Shown: positions 1 through 34,872 of the stretch, one piece after another
Position numbering within the stretch: position 1 is the stretch's first letter
Layout: each line of letters begins with the position of its first letter
From: Acridotheres tristis
Lineage: Eukaryota > Chordata > Aves > Passeriformes > Sturnidae
Length of the DNA: 64,000 bases
Direction: 5' to 3'
Assembly: GCA_037013685.1 (NCBI GenBank)
Contig: CM072889.1
Coordinates: forward strand, 11,479,976-11,543,975
Translations under genes and position numbers: made by a program
The notes under the pieces: model-generated
The model's database searches: none
What the model was told of the DNA's origin: nothing
Seen by the model: only the letters and a program-made list of their open reading frames with translations

Positions 1-3000
1 CATAAGTCTGTTCCTGAGAGGCAACTTCCTGAGGAAGCTTTAGGGTGCCATACCTTCTGTGCTGCTGCTTTTCACATTGAAGGTAAATAGATTTATCTCC
101 TTCGTATTGCAACTCAGAGCAAATAACGCTGTTATTTGGCATGTGCCAAACAGATGAATGCTAAAAAATACCTCACTCAGAGGTTATGAGGTCTCCCCTT
201 CCTAAGGTAGGCTGCAGGGCAAGCAAGGCTGGGATTTTTACCAACTTCAGGATACTTCAGAGGTATCCTCTAGCTTCTTATCCTGTCTGGTAAGAGTCTG
301 GGCTCACATTCATCTTTGGGGGAAGCAGTAAGTCTGTAACAGGAAAGCAGCAAACAGCATTGCCAGAGATGTTTCAACAGAAGCTCGTGTGCTGCAGCCA
401 CTTTGACCTCCATGATTTTTCAATCTCTTCTGCACTCTTTGAAGGGAGTGTTCAGGAAGTAACAGCACTGCTGAGGATTGGAGTTCAGAGAACCTCCTCC
501 AGTTTCTCCACATCACTGCTGGCAGGCAAAGCTGCTCATAGAGTTTTCCCTGTAATTGTCTATAGGGATCTGGCTGAGGAGGAAAACAGTAATTTAATGG
601 AAAGAGACAGTTTTTTTCTGTGCCATTTGTGGGAAAACGTTCCTGAGCAATAGATTGAACAATTTATTACTATTTCTTAGAAAGTATCCCTATTACTATC
701 ATGACTAATATTTTTATTAGATGGAAGTAGCTTCTACTAAGGAACTGTTTTGAAAAATAACCCCATGTACTATTTTCTATGCTTGATTGAATCTGCTTTT
801 CAAACCGGACATTAAGGGATAACACAAAGTAAGTTTAGTACAAATTAAACTTGGGTTAAACTCAATCTTCTGCAGAACCTTAAACAAACAAATATCTCTG
901 AGTTTGATTGTTTTCTATTGTCTGTGGCAGCTCTCTTTGCCTTCTCTTCCCTGTGAGGGGAGATCAGGAACCTCTGCAGAACTGGGCTAACACATGACAC
1001 CTGAGACATCAACAGAAGCTTTAAAGAAAAAATACTTGGATATTCTAGTCAATTGATTTTGGTGGATATGTTTTGTTTTCTGAGTGAAAAGCAAAGTTAA
1101 ATATGATTGTATATTTGAGGAATATATTTTTTAAATGAAACTGAATCGAGTGAGACAAAGTGGTGGGTCATTAGAAGAAAGTTTTTTTTTTTTGCTCAGT
1201 GGAAAGGGACCCAGCCAGGGCAGGGGCTGGTATGGTATGGCAGATGCTGTAATACATCTAGAGAAGCAGAGTTCTGGTCCTGCTCTTTCTGAAGTCCCTG
1301 CCTAATTTGTCTCAGTACAGAACACAGGGTCAAACCTATGACCAAAAAAAGGGGGAGGGGAGAAGCTGTCTTCAGAGGGTTTTGGTTATCTCTCAAGGGG
1401 AGGCAATTACTGAAAATCATTTTGTTGTATTTAGGTGCAGCATTTGTCAGCGAAATTTTACTTTGAAATGGAACGTTTCAGTCCATGTTTCTGGGTGGAG
1501 CATGACTGAGCCACAGGTACCATTGCCAAGGAAATGGCTCCTTCAAGGAAATTCTTATTAATTTCACTGTTTACTCTGTGCCTTATTCAGAAGAGGATGT
1601 AAGAGCCATCCTGTAACCCTTCCCTGACAGCTGCAAAAGGGTGACAGAAGACTAATAGGTAAAAAGATATTTTGTCAGTCCTGTCTATCTTCTCAACAAC
1701 ACTTAGGTTACCAGAACTTGATGCCAGTGCTGTTCATGGAGTTAATGCTGGTGTGAGCAGGCTTGTGAGAAGCCAACCTGCTGTCCCATGGCATGGATGT
1801 GGCCACAGCAGCTCGAGAAGGAGCTGCATTGCCACCATCTTCAATTTATTAGAGCAAAGCATTACAAGACTCTTGTCGATCAGGCCTTAAATCTAGTTCT
1901 AGTGTGTTTTGTATATATCTGCTGCTGACCTCAGGGATTAAAAAGATGTCCAGACACATCTATATGTCCACCCAGGCACCCGGACTGAGCATTATCCAGT
2001 CACTGGGTTCCCGTTCACTCATGTGGATGCTGTTCTTCCACATGTCATTACTGCAGACTGGGTTATTTTGGTGTCCAAGCATCACTTCAAAACAGAGTCT
2101 GAATATAACGAGTTTGTTCAGGATCTGTGAAACCCTCCCAGCTCTAGTTGTCCAGAGAAAGTTACCTGTGTGTCTTTGTGTATCTTTCTGCATCAAGATC
2201 CAAATGCACCTGTGTAGCCAGGCCAGATCACCTTGAGTCCCTTGGTCACCCCTGCAGGCCCGCTGAAAGGCAGCTGGAAGGAAACCACAACTGCCCTCCA
2301 GAAGGAGTTGTCCCTGCAAAGACTGCCCTGGGGAACAGAAACTCCCCAGTTCCTGTCTGAGAAGCACTTCTTGAACACTACTGCTATTTAAGAGCATAGG
2401 AATAGTCTCATGCTGATGAGAAAGAGGAAGAAGCTGTTGTTTTTCTGAAGATATTTTGAAGCAGTCCTTTGAGAATGTAAAAAGCAAGTTGAAATCATCA
2501 GGGCAGAGCTCCACTTGGTGAACAAAACACAAACAGGCGAGCAGAGGCTTTGCTCTTTTAATGCAGTGACCGAGACATACATGTGCTGTTATGCTGCTGC
2601 AGCAATGTTTATCAGTTTCATTTTTGAGCATGATCTCAGTAGCAATAAAAATAATCTCAATCCCCAGCCTTCACATACCTTCTCCAGTTTCTGAGAATGA
2701 ATCATCTAGAGCTGTTCCTGAACTCTAATCCCCACAGAAGCCACCAAATGCTGCTCCCCTTGTGTCCTTCCTGCCGCCTTTGTTCTGGCCCCCATTTCTA
2801 ATGAGGTTGAGCATTTCAGGCTTCCTGGGATGGGGATCTCAAGGGAAGGGCTGCCAATGTGAGTTGTTTTGCACTTTGAAAGTCTTCTCTTGCTTTGGAC
2901 TCTTCTCACAAACAGGACCATTCACTCTTACTCTACTGAGAATCAGCTTTATAACTAGCTGTCATAAACAAGCATCATCCAGAGAAGGTGCATATGGCAG

Positions 3001-3433
3001 AGATCAGGGGATCTCACAGGGAGCTGGAAAGCATTTGCAGCATGGGATCCACACATGGTGGGTCAGCATCCTCCTGTGGGCACACAGGATGCTGGAGCAG
3101 CTCCCCACAGCAGAGCTGACATTTGAGCCCCAACCATAGGGATCTGCTGGGATGCAGCAAGGAGTCCCCATCCACAAGGGCACGGGGCAAAACCCCCTTT
3201 GCAGACAGGCAATTTTTTGGAAGGGCCGTCCCAAGGTACTGCTTCCAATGGCCATGGTGCTCCACACACACACCAGAACAGCCCCAAAAGACCATGAGAC
3301 CCAGGGTGGCCCCTGGTGCCATGGCTTAACCCTCACTTGGCCAGGATGTTGAGCGCTCAAGTTCCCAGCTCCCTGCAGGCTTTTCTGGCTGCTATCTAGC
3401 ATGGGTTTACCAGTGAATGGAACCAGGAGAGCT
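1..3433. other. No recognised gene; possible SOWAHD 3' UTR on the minus strand
   Basis: I recognise no conserved coding exon here on either strand. Short open frames have no familiar domain. SOWAHD ends at 3434 on the minus strand, so part of this stretch may be its 3' UTR. A minus-strand AATAAA (TTTATT on plus at 1845-1850) is one possible polyadenylation signal, but nothing else confirms it. The longest open frame (minus, 1960-2631, 223 codons) is treated under findings. Confidence 0.5.
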
Positions 3434-4495
3434 TCAGCGCCCATGGAAGAAAGCAAATGCCTGTCTAACAAAGCCTCGGAGGCTCCAGAAGTGCTGGGCT
3501 TTTCCCTTGGCCCCAGAGTCCACAGAGTCTTGCCCTGCCCCAGCCTCTCTGGATGACTTACAGTTGTTGTTGGTGTTGTGAGACTGCAGCTGGACCAAGT
3601 CCTCCTCCAAGGCCCCTGCCAGCTCCTTCAGGTCCCTGGAGGTGTCTGCTGGCAGGTACTGCCAAGCCTTGCGCCCGTTGTGGTCCCTGCAGCTGGTGTC
3701 TGCCCCATAAGCTCCCACCAGCACCTTGATGAGCACCTCGTGTCCCTGCAAGGCAGCTAGGTGCAAAGGGGTGAGGCCACCGCTGGCTGTGGGAATGTTC
3801 ATGTTGACAGGGTAGCCTTTCTTCTGGGCATGGGAGATGACCTGGATGAAGCTCTCATGGTGGCCATGCTTGGCAAGCCAGTGGAGAGCAGTGAAGCCTG
3901 TCACAAAGTCTCTCCTGGTCAGCAGGCTGGGATCCAGGTCCAGCAGCTTGATGATGCTGTCCGCATCACCCTCGGCCACCGTCAGCAGCCATGCGTGCTC
4001 CAGGGGATCAAGGACAAGGGGCAGCAGGTCAGGGCTCTGCTCAGGCTTCTGCTCTTGGTGCAGCCCTGCAGGAAGACTGCTGCTGCTGGATGTCTTCTGA
4101 GCAGTGGCAAGCCGCATGGTGCTGCCAGGGCTGTTGCTCTGCAGGAGGATCTCCTTCAGCTCCTTCCTCCGGGTACTGCTGGGGCTAACGGAGAACCTGC
4201 CTGAAGTCCTACCCCAGCTCCCCAGACTGTGCCTGTCCCAGTCGATGCTTCTGTTGGTGTCCATCTTCTGCAGCGTATGGAAACGGTCCCTGCTCCCTAG
4301 GGTGGCTGCCCAGACATGGGAGCTGCGGGCCAGGCCGCCAGCTCGGAGCTGGTCGGCATCCAGGAAGGAGAACCCCCGGGAGATGCCAGTTACCTTCTGC
4401 TCTGCCAGGCTCTTGTCCCGCTCCTGCCGGGCCATGGCGGTGCCTCTCGGAGGGCTGTTCCCAGCAGAGCCCAGCTCACGCTCCCCAGCACTCAC
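3434..4495 (-). CDS. SOWAHD: SOWAHD, sosondowah ankyrin repeat protein D
   Basis: Single-exon 353-residue frame. The best-conserved part is residues 162-290, the SOWAH-family ankyrin block: DPLEHAWLLTVAEGDADS at 163-180, FTALHWLAKHGHHESF at 201-216 and LTPLHLAALQGHEVLIKVL at 241-259 are textbook ankyrin helices. The N-terminal 160 residues are low-complexity and serine-rich, as is usual in the family, with a basic/polar tail after 300. The family's biochemical role is poorly known; ankyrin repeats imply protein binding. Two starts are possible: 4495, giving 353 aa, and an in-frame ATG at 4435 (residue 21, MARQERDK) in good context (GCCATGG), giving 333 aa. The gene is head-to-head with SEPT6, as recalled for human Xq24. 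The intronless state is normal for the family, so this is not a retrocopy. No frameshift or stop is seen. Confidence 0.93.
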   Translation of the reverse strand: MSAGERELGSAGNSPPRGTAMARQERDKSLAEQKVTGISRGFSFLDADQLRAGGLARSSHVWAATLGSRDRFHTLQKMDTNRSIDWDRHSLGSWGRTSGRFSVSPSSTRRKELKEILLQSNSPGSTMRLATAQKTSSSSSLPAGLHQEQKPEQSPDLLPLVLDPLEHAWLLTVAEGDADSIIKLLDLDPSLLTRRDFVTGFTALHWLAKHGHHESFIQVISHAQKKGYPVNMNIPTASGGLTPLHLAALQGHEVLIKVLVGAYGADTSCRDHNGRKAWQYLPADTSRDLKELAGALEEDLVQLQSHNTNNNCKSSREAGAGQDSVDSGAKGKAQHFWSLRGFVRQAFAFFHGR

Positions 4496-4705
4496 CCCGC
4501 GCTTCCCCTCCCGGCGTTCGGCGAAGGAGGAACCGATTCCGCACGGCGGGAGGGTATGGCGGCGGCACTGCCGGGGCGGTGCAGGTGACCTTTGGTCACG
4601 CTGTGTCCATGGCTGCCGCCGGTGCCGGGCACGGCCTCAAACACGGGCTGGCTCTGCCCCTCGGCCACACTCGGCTGCGGCGTCACAGCGGGAGCACGGC
4701 CGGGC
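4290..4705. promoter_or_regulatory. GC-rich 5' region of SOWAHD
   Basis: A CpG-richer stretch covers the SOWAHD start and about 200 bases upstream (for example GGCGTTCGGCGAAGGAGG and GGCGGCGGCACTGCCGGGG near 4515-4580). There is no clear TATA box. It probably holds the SOWAHD promoter, but the exact transcription start cannot be placed. Confidence 0.45.
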
Positions 4706-4707
4706 GT

Positions 4708-4839
4708 GCGGGAGTACAGGAGGGTGCGGGAATACAGGGAACGTACGGGAATGCAGGGAATGTGTGGGAATGCAGGGAATGTGTGGGAATACAGGGAAAG
4801 AATGGGAATACAGGAGGGTGAGGGAATACAGGGAGCGTG
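4708..4839. repeat. Minisatellite, about 19-bp unit, about 7 copies
   Basis: About seven imperfect direct copies of a 17-20 bp unit of the form GGGAATRCAGGGAATGTGT, with variants ending AGGAGGGT. The two central copies (about 4768-4790) are nearly identical. The array is strongly purine-biased on the plus strand. It lies 210 to 345 bases upstream of the SOWAHD start codon. Confidence 0.85.
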
Positions 4840-6430
4840 CAGAACCACAGGACTCGATGGAGGCATGGGGGTCCTGGGCAGCTCAGTGCTGATGCTACAG
4901 CAGAAATTGATGAACTGTATTCTCCTGCCTCTTGTTTAGCACTGCTAGCTCAGCATTAGCACCTGAAGTAGCCAAAGACTTAGGCCATAAGAGCTGACCA
5001 AACATAAACTTTTGATAAAATGATGCTGCTAACAAAGCACTCTTGGAATTCAGCAGATATGAGCAGAATGAAGATGATAAGGACCAAGGAGACAATCCCG
5101 GGAGAATAAAATAACATCAGGAGGCAGCCAGCCCAGCTCCAGTGAAACCCAGCAAGAAATCCAGTGAAACCCAGGCAGAATTTAGTGTTTGACTTGGATT
5201 GGGTGATGAGTGTCAGGGGTAACTGAGAGGTGTGAATTGGGGTAGGAGCTCAACTCTGGAAGCATCAGCTTGAGCTGTAACCAAAGAACTAACAAAAGAC
5301 CCGTTGGAAACATTCACTTGAACCCAGCATTCTTAGCAGGGTCCCAGGGTCAAGCCCTGTCACATTGTCTGGTGTGTGTAAATCCATGACACTGGTCCCA
5401 GGACACTTCTTCTGACTCCAGCAGCACCTCAAGGTTGTCTTACTGAAGCAATTGACTGACAGGCTCCCTGAAATAGCCCCCCAGGAATGCAATGCTTCTC
5501 CTTGATGCTGTGCTCAGGAGGGCCAGGTTAGTGCCCCAAGAGGCCATGTTCCCAGCTCCTGGTGGGTCTCTGATGTAAGAGAGACACAGCCTGGGACACT
5601 GTTTGGGTCCTTGCTACTAATGTTTTATCCCACAGGGAATTTGGCCTTCTTCTCTTGCTGCGATTCTCCTTGTAGCACAGTCCCTGCCTGGCGTTGCTGG
5701 CAGCTGCAGCCACCAGTATTGTGTACCCTAATATTGTCAGAAATCAGGGCTAACTCTTCTGCCCCAAAAGCTCCCAGTCCTCTTTCTCTCCAGAAGTTTC
5801 TTATTCATGACTGCTCTGACACCCATGGCTAAAATGTCACCAGGTGGTTTTGCAGCTGGTCAGGCAGCTAAAAGCCACACCAACCCCTTGAACCTTTTTT
5901 GTCTTCCCTAAGCTTTAGCCCTGCTCTGACTTGCCCTGAGCTGGTCGTCAGCCCTTGAGGGCCTTTGCCTTTTTCCAACCACCTGGACCAGTTTTTCTGG
6001 CATGTGTGGGGAGTTGGCATAATCTCAAACCCCAAACAACTGGTGATGAAAGTGTAATTGTCCCCTTGCTCCCTTTCTGGAGCTGCCTGGTTTTGTCACT
6101 GGGTTTTGGTGGCTTCTGTGGGCTCAGGGAGGCAGAGAACTTGAACCACACAGCCATGAGATCCTGGTGAACAGTTGAAAATACTTGGGTGGCATCTGGG
6201 GAAAACAAGGAGGGAAATAAGGAGCTGCTCCTAGGGAATGAAGGCACCATGGTCATGCCTGCATTAGGGACTGGACACACTGGTGAGCTCTGACCACGAT
6301 AAAACCAGGATTACAACTCGGGAGTCCAGGGCCCAGGAAAGTTACTTTGGGGAAAGACCGAGTTTCCTCTCTCAGCCTTGTTTGGTGCTTTGCTGCCATC
6401 AAATGAAGGGAAACCCGAGGGGCACCAGCT
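4840..6430. other. SOWAHD-SEPT6 intergenic spacer
   Basis: Apart from the 22-bp duplication, I see no conserved coding exon, RNA gene or familiar transposon. Composition is ordinary until CpG density rises after about 6430. Confidence 0.5.
5139..5182. repeat. 22-bp tandem duplication
   Basis: Two adjacent 22-bp copies, each starting CCAGTGAAACCCAG, at 5139-5160 and 5161-5182, differing at a few bases near the end. It is a simple local duplication in the SOWAHD-SEPT6 spacer. Confidence 0.7.
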
Positions 6431-7171
6431 ACACCCTCGAAGCGGCAGCTGTGCTCATGATAGGCCGGGAGCTGAGGCTGCACTGCCGGGACAAGCGGGG
6501 CCAAAAGGGAGCAGTGGTGCCACAGGTAGGGAATTCGGCCCAGCCGCAATCAGCCGGGTGCCCGGGCGGGCCTGGACCGTCCAGCGCACCTGGGACAAGC
6601 AAGTGCGCGACCGCACTGACATTCCGCTTGAAACAGCAACTCATCTGCTGAGGCTGGGGGGCCGTCCAGACCCAAACCGCGAACCCAAGCCCAGCCTCGG
6701 GGCTGCACGACTCCACCCTGGCCCGGCCCGCGCTACCGCAGGGGCCTCAGGGCATCGGTACGGGTCTCCCTAGGCCTTCCCGAGAAGTCGGCGCGGAGAA
6801 CCCTTCCCCACGTTGGGAGCGGGCAAGGGCCGGGCGACCGAGGAGCTCCGGCCGGCGGGTCCCCACTCCCGCGGGCTGCCTGGCCCCTCTCGCCACCGCC
6901 CCGAACCTCCGCCCGCCCCGCCCGCTGCCTGGGCTGCACCATCGCGGGCTGCCACGGGGAGGGACCGGCGGCCCCGCACCTCACAGAACGCGGCGGCGGC
7001 GGGACCGGCGGGACCGGTGGGGCCAAGCGGGGCGGGGGCGCGGCGGGGCGGGGCGGGCAGCGCGGGCAGGGCGGGCTCGGGGGCGCGGCGGGGCCCCCCC
7101 GCGCGGTGCCGCGGTGGGCGCGCCCGGAGCCGCCCGCAGGCCGGGGCGGAACGTGCGGCGGGCGGGCAGCG

Positions 7172-31865
<24,694 letters not shown>

Positions 31866-31925
31866 TTACCCCTGAATACAATGGCCTGGAATGGACCTTC
31901 ATTTACTTGTTAAATCGGAGGGTCT

Positions 31926-31931
31926 AATAAA
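31926..31931 (+). terminator. Polyadenylation signal, SEPT6 main terminal exon
   Basis: AATAAA lies 60 bases after the TAA stop of the NNPWLCTE exon, so this 3' UTR may be very short. Later signals may also be used. Confidence 0.5.
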
Positions 31932-33269
31932 ACATGACAGCATTTCAGCTGTGACCTTTCCAGGGTGTTATCCTTGCTCTGTCCTATGTCCTCATTGTGA
32001 TTCTGTCTTTACTATGTACTGGTGGTTATTGCTTTCATTAAACAATGTAAAATTAGTCATAACAAGGTTCTGGATGCTACAATTTTAAATCCTGCCATAT
32101 TTTTTTCCCTACAATTATGGATTCCCCTTTTTCCTAGTCTCATTCCACCCAGCTAAATAAGGTATATGGAAATAAGTTCTGTGAGTTATTTTTGCTGGCA
32201 AAATAACAGTGCAGTTTAAATATATTTATTGATTTCATTAAAATGACAACAGCATCTTAGTTTAATTATCACATAGTTCAGAGATAAAACACTTTTCTCA
32301 TTATATTGTGTCATTTTCATGACATCATCTGTCTTCTTTCATTTGCTTTTATATTTTTCTTTTGCTAATTCATGCTATCTGAAGACTAGCTTGTAAATCC
32401 TTGTTTCCATTTCAGACTTGCTTGTTGTGGCCCCAGTCCTTCAGTTGCGCTGTGGGCGGGCTCAGTGCTCTGTATGGGGTGAATCCACACGTCCTGCCCC
32501 TGCTGAAAGATCAGATGAGTGCTGCCAGACAGCCTCCACTAACCCCCTCCAGATCCTGGGCTGTTAAAGATAAGCAGACATGAGGTCTAGCCCTGATAGG
32601 TGATGCTGTTTAGTGCTAGCTGCTGCTGAGGTTTTACCTGAGTGGGTGATGCCACAGGCTCAGGAGCAGTTTCAGCACAGGGTCAGCCTGGCTCCTGCTC
32701 ACAGCAGCAGCCCCAGGTCAAACCATGGCCTGGCCTCCTTTTACAGCAGTCAAGGCAGTCCAAACTCTTGATTGCAGTGTATTTTCTCAGGTATTCTGTT
32801 TCACCATAAATACAGTTTCGTTTCCCATGGAGCTCTTTGATTGCTTTGTGGTTTGCTTGGGATTTTTTTAGCAAGTTAAAATAATTTGAATATTTTCTTC
32901 TTCCTCTGCTTTTGAATGTTTCCCTGCTCCCAAAACCAGTCAATATTAATCTGTCAATGATTTCTAGGTCATGTGCTAACAGGACAATTGAATATGACTT
33001 ATTTTACATTACTGCAGGTCACTGTTCTTCCTGACCATTTGCCTTATTAGAATTATTTAAAGTTCTCTGAAATCTTTCTAAATACTTTAAAGAAAAAAAG
33101 GTTGTTACTTGTGTGATTTCCCTGAAGTACTTGAGGTACCACAAGGAGGTTCCATCTCTCCTCTGTCAGCTGTTTCCATGTTGCATGTCTTTTTCTTGCT
33201 TTTTGAATGTCTTTCTCTTTTTTGCTAATCTTCTGTTTTTTCTCTTTTTTCCCCCTTTTCTCTCTGTAG

Positions 33270-33800
33270 CTTTTTTTAATCTGTCTTCAGCAGCTGCACT
33301 GTGTCTGAGGGAGAAGACTGCCACTTCTAGAAGAGTTTAAGGGTCTTGTGTCTGGGGAGGGGGGAACAAATCTTCAGTGTTAGTGTCTTGGAAAGAAGCT
33401 CTTTTACTGACTTGCATGATACTTAAAATTGAAGTGTCTTGTAATTTGTGTGACAAGACAGGGTGATGCGGGGGGAACTGATGACCTGGAATTTTGAAGA
33501 GCCACAGAAATGTGATGTTGGGACTAATGATGTAGCGAATACATTTTCAAACGTTGTTATGGGCATATGTTTTTTCTAATGTTGTCTTTAATAATATAAA
33601 TGTCATGGGCTTCCCTGAGGTGTGAAGCCTAAGGAATATTTTCAATATGCTGTTGTTTGATTGGTTTTGGAAACCATGCATTCAGAGTCAAAGGAAATAT
33701 AAACATGGTGCAACTTGCTCTGTTGGCAGCCACGAAATATTTAATTTTATCAAAGAAATAAAGTAAGAACTGTGTGTTCTCACTGGTGTCCTCCTGTGTC
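33270..33800 (+). CDS. SEPTIN6: Candidate third SEPT6 terminal exon encoding ...NFF
   Basis: A very long pyrimidine tract (about 33182-33267) ends in the acceptor CTGTAG at 33264-33269. Joined to exon 9 the frame reads N-F-F then TAA at 33277-33279, a 428-residue protein. AATAAA lies at 33757-33762. Splice-site strength is the only evidence; I cannot confirm use of this site. Confidence 0.35.
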
Positions 33801-34505
33801 TCACCATCCTGTTAAAAAGCCCCATTGGCTGGTGGACGTGAGTCAAGTGGTACTTTGTCTTTCCTAACTCCACTTCCTCTTGTTCTTTTAAGTTAGGAGA
33901 ATCTGGCAGTGCCAGGGAGAGGCGCTACCGGGGCGGGTGTAAGGATGAATTCCGTGTCCCGGCGGTGCTGGAGCCGCCCGGGCACTGCTCGCCCCGCTGT
34001 GCTGCCCTTCCCGTGCCCCGCATGCTCCCCGAGCCACCGTCCCGTGCCGGCTTCGTTTCCTTTTTACAAATGCAAGTGCGTGAAAACGGCACCGCGTTCT
34101 GTGTTTACACGGCAAAATTGAGGAACCAGCACTGTTCCGCCTATTACCTTTCTAACTTTCATGTAAATTTTAAATAAAAAATATGAAAGCCAGCGCGGCT
34201 GCTGTGGTGTGTGTATGTGCTGCTCGCGGGGCCGGCGGCGCTGGGCCCGGCGCTCCGCACGGGCACGGGGAAGCCGAAGCCCGGCGAGGATGGCGGATCC
34301 CGATCCCGGCCCCGGCCAGCGCATCCTCGCGGGCAGGGCCGCCCTTGGGGCAACTGCGGCTGTTCGGTAAGGCCTGGGGCAGATCCCCGAGCCGCGAGGA
34401 GGGCGGGCACGGAGCGGAGCGGGGCCGTGGGGACCGTGGGTGCCTCGGGGACCGCTCCGGTCACGCCCCCTGCCCCCTCAGGCCCCGCTCCCTCACGGGG
34501 CAGCC

Positions 34506-34523
34506 GCCGCCAGGGGGCGCTGA
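34506..34523 (+). promoter_or_regulatory. CTCF-type binding motif
   Basis: The sequence GCCGCCAGGGGGCGCTGA matches the CTCF core consensus (CCRCCAGGGGGCGC) at essentially every conserved base. It lies about 350 bases upstream of the NKRF start codon, between SEPT6 and NKRF. Confidence 0.55.
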
Positions 34524-34592
34524 GGCCCACGGCGCCGGCCCCGCCATGGCGGCTGTTTTCTCGCGGGGTCTCGCGCGATCTTGACGCGCGGC

Positions 34593-34598
34593 CACGTG
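34593..34598. promoter_or_regulatory. CACGTG E-box in the NKRF promoter
   Basis: GGCCACGTGACG holds a perfect CACGTG palindrome with the GTGAC flank favoured by USF/MITF-type factors. It is 275 bases upstream of the NKRF ATG. Confidence 0.4.
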
Positions 34599-34872
34599 AC
34601 GCGGCGCCGGCCGGGCCGCGCCGTTCGGCCCCGCGCGAGTGGGGAGAGCGGAACCGGCACCGCGACGGCACCTGCGGGGCAGGACCGCCAGGGAACGGGG
34701 CGGGGGGGGGGGCAGGTGGCGGGGGAGCTGAGGCCGGGCAACGCCGGCGCTTCCCGGTGGTGCGCAGCGAGCCGCGGCCTGGTCCACACGTGGGGCCTGG
34801 TCCCGCCGTACGCGCCCGGGCCCGGTGGGTCCGCGCCCCCGGCGGGGTTCGGCCCTGCGGCCTTTGTCCACC

